Assembly: GCA_003013855.2 (NCBI GenBank) | Contig: ML058371.1 | Span: 1,116,001 to 1,180,000, forward strand | Reading direction: 5' to 3' | Origin: Liriodendron chinense | Lineage: Eukaryota > Streptophyta > Magnoliopsida > Magnoliales > Magnoliaceae | Length of the DNA stretch: 64,000 bases | Part shown: one piece after another, positions 34,350 through 45,029 of the stretch | Position numbering within the stretch: position 1 is the stretch's first letter | Layout: each line of letters opens with the position of its first letter | Translations under genes and position numbers: made by a program | The notes under the pieces: model-generated | Told to the model about the DNA's origin: nothing | Database searches by the model: none | Seen by the model: the letters and a program-made list of their open reading frames with translations, nothing else

Positions 34350-36375
34350 GTGAGCCTTAGTGAAGCTTTGGGACAGCAAGGTGGTCCCCCTTTGGTGAGT
34401 GGTAGAGGTATGGACTACTCCTTTTTTCTCTTGCTTTTTCCTTCTTCATTGTCTCTTCTCATGACTCTTTTCTTTTTCCATGTAGCTATTCCAAAAGGAG
34501 CGAAGGTGGGCCCAAGTATTTTTGGCCAGTTTTCTAGATCTCAAATCTCTTTTAAAGGTGGTGCATGGAGCAGGACATTGCAAGCTTCCTTTTCATCCTT
34601 TCTTTTCTTCTTTCACACTCCCTTCATGTGTATGTAAAGGGTAATTTTGCCATGTCCATCAAGTGTGCATGGCAAAATATCCTATCTTTTTCATGGGAGT
34701 TGGGCCTCTTTCCATATGTATCAAATGGGCTCAAAGTGAAGTTATGGCCCTTGGTGTATTTGATGGGCCCAATGCTTCATTTTGGGCTCCCTCTTACTTT
34801 CTCTTTCTTGTTATTTCCTTTGGAGCTTTCTTTTCTTTTCCAACTTCTTTCCAAGGTTTGGGCCCATGGGAATGGTGGGGCCCACCTCAAGTTTTGGGCT
34901 CATGGGGCTCACTATGGGTGGCCCCATCCTTCTTCACATGTGTATGGACAAAGGTCACTAGCCCATTCTTCACTTGGATCTCAAGTGGGCTAGATTTTTT
35001 GTTGGGCCTTTATGGACAAGTGGCCCAAATCTCCCACCATCTCTTAATTATGATGTACATCCTTATGTACAAAGTGTGGTGGGCCCCATAGAATTTTCCA
35101 TATGGATGGGCTTTTGGGCCTTCATTGAAGCTTGGATTTCTTGGGACCATGTGAGCACCACTACACTTTGTTCATGTAAGATTTCCTCTTTCATGCTTTT
35201 TCTTTTGATGGATGGAGGACTTGAGTTACTTGATCATCTACAAGTCCCATGAGTGAGTTGTCTCAACAATCTCACTAGTTTCAAATGGTTTTTTTCTTGT
35301 GGTAGGAAAGTGGTTTCCAAGAGTTTCCTTTAATGTCATCAATCTCAAATGGATGATTCCTCTTCAAGTGAGCTATCCATGCAACCATAGCTCCTTGAAC
35401 TTCCTTTGGGGTGCTTGGTGGGTCATCTACCATCATTCTCAAATATGAGTGATTTTTCTTCCAATTTGTGAGAAAGAATGATACCCATAAGTTGCCCAAT
35501 TTTGTCCCATGCTTTGAGGCATTTTGGATTTTGATCTTTAAGTGGGCTATGTATATCATTCTTACCCATTTCCATGATGGTTGGGTGACTCTCCATTTCC
35601 ATGATGGTTGGGTGACTCTTCAAGCCATGCCTTCTTATGCTCAAATGGTCCCCCTTTTTTGTAAAGAAATTGGTGCACATAAGTTGCCCAAACCTATCCT
35701 TGCATGGACATTTCCGACTTTGATTCTTCATGTGGGCTATGTGCATCAATTTTTCTTACCATTGGCTTCTTTGATCCATATGTTTGTGGGTAGTTCGCCA
35801 TGTTGTACTCTCATAGTCAAAACTTTCATCAAGATGATGCACATAGGGGTTCCCATGGTTAACCCATTGAATGGGTCCTTATGTTTTTCACGTGGGTTAT
35901 GTGCTCCCTTCAATCCATTGAGGTGAGGCATTTGGGTTGCTCTTGGGGGCCCGTTTCCTTCCTATTCCCCATTTGTCCATGTACATGTGTAAAAAGATGA
36001 AAACATCTTAAGTGAGAATCATGGCCTTGGCATAAAAAGTGGATCAACCTTGGCCACATATGGGCTTTGAAGAGGGATTTCTCATGTGAAGTAGGATTCT
36101 TATCCCTTGTTGATCCATGGCACTTGAGTGCATTTGTTGTCCAAAGTATGTCCTTGGATGATGGACTTTCTTTGCCTAAGGCATGGCATGCAACCTTCTT
36201 TAAGGTGGGCCTTGCTTTCTTTAATGGGCCCAACACATACCCTAGGTAACTCATGGACTTCGGACTTTGGATTTTGCATTTGAATGTGAGTCCAATCCCA
36301 TGGGTTTCCTGGATGATAATTTGGATTTTAATGGGTAAGGGATAGGGACTTACCTTGCCAAGCTTGTAGGATTCT
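34350..36375. other. Non-coding stretch, possible leader intron
   Basis: The sequence is rich in GTGGGCC and CCATGGTTG words and shows a 25-base direct repeat CCATTTCCATGATGGTTGGG (about 35568 and 35593). Long hydrophobic open frames on both strands look like base-composition artefacts. No protein domain is seen. Confidence 0.5.
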
Positions 36376-37869
36376 ATGGCGAACGGTACAAGAGGACGTC
36401 GAGTGATTGATGAGAATGATCCTGCCTTCATCATCCGCCGAGGGGCCCATATGTGTTCTTTGGCTCAAGAGCATCAACCTTTTCCTGCCATCAAGGGTCG
36501 AGGTACCAGAGACCACTGGGACAACTGGGTGCAACATCCACAGCCTTTGCTTGAACGAGTATTGGTTGACACTCCTTTTGCTGGCCTCCTTACCTTACGC
36601 TTTCATAACAATAGTGCCAACCGCATGATGCTCGCGGCTCTTTGTGAAAGGTGGCGGGATGAGACCCACACCTTTCAACTCCCTTGTGGCGAATGGGGAA
36701 TAACTCCCCTGGATATTTATATGCAAATTGGCTTTCTGTTTCATGGGGCAGTTGTTCCTCAAGTTAGCTCTCTTGCTCCCATCACTTCCACTGACTGGCT
36801 ACGGCTTGTTGGTGATGTCCCGCCCGAAGATGAATTCCAAGGCCAGCAAGTAAAGATGCGATGGTTCTACAACACTTTTGCCTCCGTCACCCCCACTACC
36901 GAGCTAGAGGCCCTTCATAGAGCACGGGCCATGATTACTTATGCCTTCGGGTCTTTCCTTCTCTGCCATGCAAATGAGAGGGTTGATCCTAAATTTCTTC
37001 GCTTGGTTGAGGATCTTCACCACCCCTACAATTAGAACGGGGCTATCCTGACTCATATTTTTCAGGGTCTGGATAAAACCAGTCGGAATAGTTGGTCCTA
37101 CACAGGTTTCTGGCCTGTCGTTGAGGTACTTCTTCTTTCTCCTTTCTTGGAGACATTTACCCTCTTCCTCTTTCTAATTGTTAGGTGTGCCCCTGCCCAG
37201 ACTTACTTTTATGACCATTTTTCCCACCTCGCGCAGAGGATGCGGGATGACATTGAGCCATCTTTGTATCGCCACATGTACTGGCATCAACAAAATCGTC
37301 AGCGGAACTCTCGAGTTTCTGGGGACAATTGGCGTGCTGACATAGACGGATTGACCATCGAAGATGTAAGTATCTTATTTTCCTTATCCCTCGTGTTGTA
37401 CTGTAATTGATCGTGATGATCTCCCTTGTTGTAGCTTGCTCGAATGCCATACCCCAACTTTCCTCTCTACTACACCCCTCAGCGTGTGGAGACTTATGAT
37501 GCTTCATGCCTCCGGATCATGCTTTCTGACGTTGAATCATTTCAGTGGTATTTGGGTGAGAGGCTGCTTCGACAGATTACCGGAGTGACTAGAGTCCCTT
37601 GTTCTGCACCTCCTCCAGCTGCTCAGATCCCAGCTGATGAGATAGTTGATGCTCTTGTGGGCCAGCCCGGATTTCGTTTCACGATCCCGGATCGCGATTA
37701 TGATGAGTGGTACTTGTTGTATGGCTAGGGGCCTCTGCTTCCTCCGCTCTATGTTCCTGGGGGCTGTCGCAGATATGCTGGAGGCTCGGTGACAGCTCCT
37801 TTGATGGATCTTCATCGTCGAGAGCGGGACGAGAGGAGGGACGATGACGACTATGTTGGCGACCTGTAG
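36376..37869 (+). pseudogene. Plant mobile domain gene, antisense in the gypsy element
   Basis: Three exons restore one frame: 36376-37125, 37201-37365 and 37435-37869, joined over GT-AG introns of 75 and 69 bases. The predicted protein has the plant mobile domain (PMD, aminotransferase-like) signature ERWRDETHTFQLPCGEWGIT (about residues 93-112), a tract ending TGFWPVVE before intron 1, and an acidic/basic tail (RRERDERRDDDDYVGDL). PMD proteins are found in plant genes and in transposons; some act in silencing or meristem upkeep, but most are uncharacterised. Two in-frame stops (TAG 37033 and 37726) fall where homologues often have Trp (YN-stop-NGA, YG-stop-GP). It lies opposite to gag-pol, between integrase and the 3' LTR. 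I infer a captured host gene or an old antisense accessory gene, now decayed. Confidence 0.75.
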
Positions 37870-38597
37870 CTTGCTTTTGTATTCAGCTTACTTGATGTAT
37901 GACCTTCTTCTTTTTACTTTTATCCTCTTCTGTATCAAAATCTTCTGAATGAATATACAACCTTTGACTTGTCTCAAATTCCTTAATGATGTCTGGATGC
38001 TTTGACTTTTGATTCATTTCTTAATGACTTGTGGAAGATGAGACTTCTTAACTGCATGGATGATGACTTGAACGGATCAGATTGCTTGAGTTGGCCCTGT
38101 GGGCCCACTTGAGACTTCGATTTTACTTTGGAGCACCTTTTCTTGATGTTTTGTGAGGCTAAGAAGGCTTCTCATGGTGTGGATGATGACTTGAACGACT
38201 CAGATCGCTTGATTTGGCCTTATGGGCCGACTTGATGATCAGATCTTGGATTCTGGCCCTTCCCTTGATGATTAAATCCTTGATCTTGCTATTCGATGAT
38301 CCATGCGAGCCTTCCCATGGTTTAGATCATGATGATCTAGTCTTTGAATGGCTCAGATTGCTTGTGGCCCTCTCTTGATCATCTTTCCCTCTCTTGGACT
38401 TGATCAGACTCATTCCGGTCGCAGTGCTTTGTGATTGGATAGGTGGGGTACCTTCCAAATGATTCTGATCAACCTCAATCGAAATCTGGAATGGATTGGA
38501 GCCTTGGGCGGCCCTCAAAGTGCCATCTGCTGATGTGGACTGTCAGCCTCACCTACCAACAACCATGGAGCCAATCCCGCGGAGAGAGGGAGCGCAT
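37870..38597. other. Spacer between the two antisense genes
   Basis: Direct repeats of GATGACTTGAACG.ATCAGAT.GCTTGA occur at about 38065 and 38185, and GATCTTGATGATT-like words recur. It probably contains the 3' end of the first and the 5' flank of the second antisense gene. No open frame is convincing. Confidence 0.5.
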
Positions 38598-38627
38598 CCG
38601 TACGGGCGGCCCAGAGCGGGCCGCCCA
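38598..38627 (+). promoter_or_regulatory. GC-rich dyad shared with the element's LTRs
   Basis: A 30-base palindrome-like motif starting CCGTACGGGCGGCCCA and ending GGGCCGCCCA. The minus strand of the 3' LTR has the same motif (30097-30126) with 27 of 30 bases alike, and the 5' LTR has a mutated copy (54170-54199). GGAGCG also precedes it in both. It lies about 170 bases before the ATG of the second antisense gene. Confidence 0.6.
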
Positions 38628-38800
38628 GGACTCGCCTCTTGTGCGGCCTAGGCTGGCTCGTGCTTGGACATTCTCTTCTGTCCCCTGCTCTTGTCCCCAC
38701 ATTCTCTGTACTGGACCATTCGATTTCAGCCATGAATATTTTTTCCTCTTTGTCTTTTCTCCTCATCTTGTCCTCATCTTGCTTTGTCCTTTCTTGGGCA

Positions 38801-41386
38801 ATGGATGGTAGAGGTTTAGGGGTTGTGGGGGCTGTTCATGGTGGGTCCCACACTTCAGAGGGTGTTGAAGGCCTTAATGATGGAGGGATTTCTTTAATAG
38901 ATGGTGGAGATGAAGCATTGAATGGGGGCATTGATGAGGGGTTAGGGATGGTGGCTGGTGGAGCTTTGAATGGTCCCATTAATGGCGGCCATGCTGAAAT
39001 TTCTGATTTGAATGGGGCCTTCATTATGGGAGGAATGGATGGTATGGATGGGATGATGAGATGGGACATAGGTGAGGCTATACATCCCTTGAATGTGGGC
39101 CACTTGGGTGATGTGATTGATGGAGGTGATGGGGCTATGATGGACATAGATGGGCTGATCTCATGTCTGGATGGTATGGATGGTTCAGATGATACCTTTG
39201 ATGGTTTGGATGCTCTTGATGATGGCCGAGATGTGCGGCATACTTGATTGGGTGGACTTGATGTGATCATTGATGATGTCCCCCTGATGATGGACGGTGT
39301 GGATGCCTCGATGATACCTTTGATTGGCCAGGATGGTGACTGGATTCATGATTTCTTGTTGGCGAGGGCCGCAGGTCCAGATCTAACCGTTGATTCTTTG
39401 ATCGGGGTTGCCAGGACCCTTCTTGATGGTTCAGATGCATTCTTTGACGGTCAGATTGGCCAGGATGCCACGATGTGTGGTGTGATCTTTGCTGATAGCT
39501 CTTTTGATGGAGAGTATCGTCCTTCTCCTGATCGTCGGTCTTTTGAGCACTCTGTTCATGAGGTGGGCGAGTCTTCTCATGCGGCTGAGGTCGCGACAGT
39601 TTCAGACAGTGATGCGATTATATCAGACATAGCCATTACTGGGGGCAGGTCAGGGGCTGTCAAGTCTGCAGAGGTTCCATCTTTTCCTTCTCCTTCGCCC
39701 GTTGATCTTCCGATCCTCGATGAGCTCTCATTGATTTCTGGGCCTTTTGTTCTGGAGGGGGTACCCGTGAGGACTTGTCAGCTGCTTCTTCGTCCTTCTT
39801 GCTCGCCACGACTGCTTGCTTGGCTTGACAGCTTGTCAGCTTATGAGATTCGAGATTTGGAGTCTTATGGCTTTGGCAGTCTGATCCATATGGCTAGAGT
39901 TGACATTGACTGGAGGATGCTTGGAGCTGCATTGATTGACTGGGTCCCTTCGTTGAACTTGTTCGCGTTCAACGATATGGAGATGGGACCCTCTTTGGAG
40001 GAGCTTGCAAGCTTGACAGGCCTACCTTGGGATTATACTCAGTATTTTTCGTCGAAGACATTGCCGAAGACTGCCACACCGCAGAACTGGTTTGGGATCC
40101 CCTATCTGGTTCAGCCTGCAACTGCCGGCCAGGATGCTGTAGTGTTCTCCTTGGACTTGCTGTATGATCTTTTTTCGAGTCCTCGGAGTGTGGCCGGATC
40201 TATTCTTGCTCGGAATGCACTGATGTTCTGCTTGATAGCTGAGGTGCTATTCTCGGGATGGCGCAGGTCCCAGACTCCTTTACTTTTTGAGGTGATGAGC
40301 CGAACTATCCGACGTCAGGGGATCATTTCTCTTGTCCTGGCCGAGTTGTTTAACGGGCTGACTGACTGTGCCCTGGGCCGCACTCGTGTCCTTCGCGGCT
40401 GTTGTGCATTTCTTCAGGTATCTTTTCTGCACCTTTCCTTTCTTGCTTTTTAGGAATTGCTTTGCTCTAGCTGAACTTCTTTTCCTTCTTATGATCAGGT
40501 CTGGCTATGGGAGCGTCTTTCGCTGACTGTTCCTGTACCATTTCCTGACACCCGTCGCCCAGACCTTATGCGGCACATCATGGAATTTCTTCCTCATACG
40601 GCTAGGATGAGTGAGCCCTTGTATCGCAGGATGTTCTCTGATCTTCGCGACTGAAATGTTCGTTGGGAGTCATCTTGGCTTTCACTTCCTCCAGTGCTTT
40701 GCGATGCACACCACCTTCCTCTGATGCTGGTAGGCTTTCGATCTTACTTTTCCTACCACCCTACCCGGTTCTTGCGGCAGTTTGGGTATGAGCAGGATGT
40801 TCCTCTTTTTGCTTTTATGGGTATCGGGCGCCGAGCACTTCCATCTAGGACCTCTGACTTTAGGACTCGGATTGATGGATCATGGGCGAGTTACCTGACT
40901 GCTGATCTGCTTGGTTTTGAGTTGCAGGCTTTTCCGATTGCAACCGCCCCATATCAGTACTGGGTTGCTGAGCAGTCTTTGTATCGACGTATCCCTTGCT
41001 GGCACCAGACTGCTGATGAGGATGAGCAGGATATCCTTGGAGATGCCGGCTCTTCATCTGGTTCATATGAACCCTTTGAGGAGCGCCCGTTCATTGATCC
41101 TGGTTTCCTTTTGGCCACTCATGGCCATTTGCTGTCTGAGATTTCCGCTCGGTATCATTGTGAGATGATGTCGAGGAGATTGGCTGCCGATCAGAGGTTA
41201 TCTGATGAGGAGGCCATGATCCATACCCTTGAGCGCGATGAGGTGCATTACCTGCGTATGGAGGTGAGCAGGTTAAGAGCGAGACTATTTCATTATGAGT
41301 CGACTTACCTGATGTGGCCGAGGAGGAGGGTAGGGATTGATTGTATTGGCCACCTGCACATTCCTTTTTGCATGGTACATGATTGA
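38801..41386 (+). pseudogene. Second mobile-domain-like gene, antisense in the gypsy element
   Basis: Exon 1 is 38801-40417 and exon 2 is 40499-41386, joined across an 81-base GT-AG intron to give CCAFLQ-VWLWERL in frame. The N-terminal part is low complexity, rich in Asp, Gly and Met (MDGMDG, LDGMDGSDD). The core, residues about 210-400, has the PMD/DUF7745-like layout: LLAWLDSLSAYEIRDLESYG, then ALIDWVPSLNLFAFNDMEMG, then PSLEELASLTGLPWDY. The C-terminal part (after 41180) looks coiled-coil-like. Two in-frame TGA codons (39245 and 40652) break it; otherwise the frame is open for some 2.5 kb. AATAAA lies at 41454-41459. It converges with the integrase gene. It might be an older partner or paralogue of the gene at 36376, from which it differs strongly. 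Confidence 0.7.
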
Positions 41387-41643
41387 TGATGATGCATTTT
41401 TTGTATTTTTTGAAAGAGACGAGTGATATATGTAAAAGAAATATGATGCATTTAATAAAAAAGAGAAAACTTTTGAAAATCTATTGTGCCATGTCTTGTG
41501 AGTGTGTCTGGATTTTGTGTCGGGATATAGGAATCAGAACTGGGGCTCAGCCAATGCTTTGACCAATGTCTCGAGATTTAACTTGTGTGCTCCTTTGGTT
41601 CCCTAAAGTTGTAGGTAATGGAAACTGTTGCTTCTTGAGATTG

Positions 41644-42015
41644 TCAGAGTTTGTGAGTTCTTTGTTCCTGACTGCACTTCTTCTTGTTCTTGAACTGTAA
41701 CTGCTTGAACCGATCTGGACCGTCTGATTTCTTGGTACCTGCACTTTTCATTTTTCTTTTTCTATTCGAGCCATTTTTGCCTGCAACGCTCTTTCGAGTT
41801 TTCACTACAGCCGGCCTTTTCCCGTCATTTTTGCCCGTGGCGCCTTTTCGGGTTTTCACCACGTCCCGGGTGTTTGATCTTGCCTGCCTCTTGGCAGCTA
41901 TGCTGTTTTTACCCTCGGTGCCCTTTCTGGTTTTCACCAAGTCCGCTGTATGCCCACTGTTTTTACTCGGAGCGCCCTTTCGGGTTTTCACTCCGCCCTC
42001 TTTGTTTAGGCACAC
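41644..42015 (-). repeat. In-frame 18-codon repeats encoding VKTRKG peptides
   Basis: The minus strand has an open frame with four copies of VKTRKG or VKTRKS, each followed by A..KN, spaced 54, 78 and 54 bases, all multiples of three. The peptide is very basic (Lys and Arg). No ATG starts the frame; it follows the integrase stop at 42441 by about 430 bases. Either a decayed basic, perhaps nucleic-acid-binding, downstream ORF or simply tandem DNA of 54-base units. Confidence 0.5.
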
Positions 42016-42915
42016 AAATTTTTTTATTTTTTTTAATCTTTGGATAACTACGGCGGCTAGAGGTCGGGAATCCGTCGTTGCCGACCGATGGCAGTCTTTC
42101 AGCCCTTATCCTAGGTTACAATGATAGAGCTGTTGATCTTAGCTAAAGACCCTTCTGAGACGGGTGGATGGATGACTGTGTTTCTTCTTAGGTTGATTTT
42201 TCTCGGGTGCCTTGCTTTGGCTTCCCTTTTTCTTTTTCTCTCTTTTTTTTTTCTTTTGTATTCTTTTTTTTCTCTTTTTTTTTTTGTATTTCCTTCTTCT
42301 TCTTCTTCTTCTTTTCTTCTTCCCTTTGAATCCCTTATTTAAGACACTTGTTGGTGGACGGAAATGATTTCTCAGAGGTTTTAGCTTCGACCTCTTGACT
42401 TCAGCTCTATTAAGGTAACTCTTGATAAGGTCAGAATGACTTACCCGTGAAAGATCTTCACTTTGTCAGCATTGATTGGCTCAGGAAGATCTACCCCTCT
42501 CATGCTGGTGAGTCTGAGGGCGCCTCCGGGAAGTACTTCTCTGATGATCAGCGGTTCGTCCCATGAGGGTTTGAACTTTCCTCTGGGATTCGGAGGGTGT
42601 GACGGTAGAATCTTCTTCATAACCATGTCACCTACCTTGAAACTTCCTTTCGGACTCTCTTGTTGTAAGCCCGAGCGATCCTTTTCTGATAACACTGAGA
42701 ATGACTTAGCGCACGCATGCGCTTTTCATCTGCTAGCTGCAACTGATCGAATTTGGCCCGTTGCCATTCTCCTTCTTCAACTCCACTTTCTAGTAACACT
42801 CGTAATGATGGTAATCCTACCTCGACTGGTAAAATTGCTTCCATTCCATAAGTAAGCTCGAAAGGAGTAACGCCCGTAGCAGACCGTACAGACGTTCGAT
42901 ATGCCCAAAGTGCAT

Positions 42916-45029
42916 TGTTGAGCTCTTAATTGTGCATATTTTAACCCCAATTCATCACTCATTATGCATGGTTTTCATAATTTAAAGACTAATCAAATAC
43001 ATGTTTTGTGGTTGTAGGAATGAGAGTTACTTTGCCCAATTGATGACCAAAAGAGCTGATTTAGAACCTTGGATGAAGACCCAAGGAGGGCTGAAGGAAG
43101 AAGGAAGCAAAGAAAGAAGCAAAGAAAGAAGAAAATAGAAGAAAGAAAGGAAGAAAACAAGAAGAAAAAGAGACCGACCGGTCTTGACCGGTCGGCCAAG
43201 GAAGCCCGACCGGTCTTGACCGGTCGGCCATGCTTGCTGGAGTAATGCCAAAGAGGGCCTGACCGGTCGTGACCGGTCGGCCAGCCTTGTCCGACCGGTC
43301 GTGACCGGTCGGCCATGCAAGTTTCAGATTCCAGATTCTAAAACAGCAATGTATTCCCGCACCTAGTTTTTCGGACCAATTTTTTGGGCTGATCTTGATG
43401 ATATTTGGAAATCCAACACATCCATGTCAAAGAGGAACTCGACGCCGAACTAACCCAAGTGGTTTCGTGTCGATCGGAGTTACGGATTGATCGTGGTGAC
43501 CAAAACAATACGAACTGTCCAGAAAGTTCCAGATTTCGCTGTTCCACTCTGGGCCGGTCCAGGTGGCCCATCATTGAGGATATGAAAAATCTACTTTTAC
43601 CATCTTTTAGACCACATCCATATATGAATAACCACAAAAGTTTCAGATCAAAAGGGTGTGTGGTTTGATCGTACCGGTTGAAGAAAGATGGACCATCCAG
43701 AAAGCTCCAACTGCGCAGAGTTTATAAAAGCCCTGATTGTTCTAATTTTCGGACCACATTCTAAGATATTTTTGAACAATCTAATCCTCCTATCATGTAG
43801 AGGAGGAAGTTTTCTACTCATGTTCAAAATTTGAGATCAATCCGACCTCTGTACACTCCGGAGCGTTGAAATCAAGATGACTGGTTTTGAAGGTACCCGA
43901 AGTGCGCGATTTTGAGAGGCGGTCGGTGATGTGATTGGTGGGCCCATTCAGAGGACAATCTTGGAAATATAAATCATCTATGAGGAAGATCACATTACAA
44001 GGAAGCTACAAATCAATTTTGAAGGCAATCCGACCATTGGTTAAGCCGTACCAAGCGAAACAAATTCTGCTATGTTGCTGTACTATTGCTGCACTATAAA
44101 AGGGGGTGCTCTCTTCTATTCCAGGGCAACCAAGGACGTGGGGAGCAAGGAGTTCAAGTCATAGGAGGCTTCCTAGCCTCCTCCAGCTAGTTTTTCTTCC
44201 TTTTCTTAGTTCTAGTTCTAGTTTTTAATATGCTTTTTATTAGCTAATCTCTTAGCTAGAGCTAAGAGGTGAACCTTATAGTTTTCTTAGATTGTTTAAT
44301 TCGTTTTATTGGTTTTTAGTTTGGAATTCATGATTATGAACTAAGGTTTGAAGTTTATACAAGTTTTTAAGTAATTTTTCTTAGTCTTGTGATGACTCAT
44401 GGATGTTTGGATGAATTACTTAGTTTCTTAATTCGTTTGCAACGGTCTAGACCTGTATGATCCGAGGAATCGGAGTGCGCTCTAGTACTAAGCTCTTCAT
44501 GAAGGGACTTCCTACCAAAGTTCTATTTTTCTGTTTTTCTGAATATGTATGGATTGTGCATGTGATTTGAATCTAGTTCAAATCATGATCTAGCCTTGTC
44601 TTGTGAGAGGACTTGAGGATGGCTATGATTGTGAACTGGACCTTTTGGAAAGGGGAATGACCTATGCAATTGAGCATGCTCAGCTCAGCCTTCATTGAGT
44701 GAATCCTATGCATAAAACTTACATATGACAGACTGTTTGGTTTAACAGCTCTATCATCCGACTAGATAGATAGGAATGTCGATTCTAGTTGAGAAAGTAA
44801 GAAACCATAGCGAATTATGCATCTAAGAAGAGCTATAAGTGGATCCTTGATGCTCTAGTTATCTTTTCATTATTAGATTTTCTATTTTATGTTAAAAATC
44901 AATTTCACAAACCTCTTTGATTCTAGTTATTAGGATTGTTAGAATTGTTGACTTCCTTCCCTGTGGATCGACCTCGGTCTTACCGAGATTATTACTACAT
45001 CGCAGCCTTGCACTTGAGGCGAGCGAACA
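42916..45029 (+). mobile_element. Solo LTR (2.1 kb) inserted in the gypsy integrase
   Basis: The ends are TGTTGAGCTCTTAATTGTGC and GAGGCGAGCGAACA, with a perfect 5-bp duplication TGCAT (42911-42915 and 45030-45034). It interrupts integrase between WSNMLPYA and LWAYRTS. On the plus strand TATAAAAG lies near 44094 and the last part (TGTGGATCGACCTCGGTCTT) resembles ends of other plant LTRs, giving the orientation. It has no coding region. The parent family is not otherwise in this window. Confidence 0.85.
43170..43316. repeat. Four dyads of GACCGGTC..TGACCGGTCGGCC
   Basis: Four copies of a roughly 23-base unit, each holding two palindromic GACCGGTC octamers (43176, 43208, 43259 and 43290 approximately), at irregular spacing (about 31, 51 and 31). 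They lie in the upstream part of the solo LTR, some 800 bases before its TATA box. Confidence 0.85.

Noticed and set aside
34200..36434. Long overlapping open frames on both strands (up to 174 codons)
   Set aside because: They overlap on both strands, have odd compositions (hydrophobic, Trp/Phe-rich or His/Lys-rich), no domain motifs and no ATG context; they look like composition artefacts in GGGCC-rich spacer.
38836..39270. Pro/Ser-rich minus-strand open frame of 144 codons
   Set aside because: It is the exact reverse of the Asp/Gly/Met-rich low-complexity part of the second antisense gene and has no motif of its own.
43170..43316. CRISPR-like array
   Set aside because: Only four units with palindromic GACCGGTC pairs and irregular, related spacers, within a plant LTR; no cas genes and a eukaryotic context.
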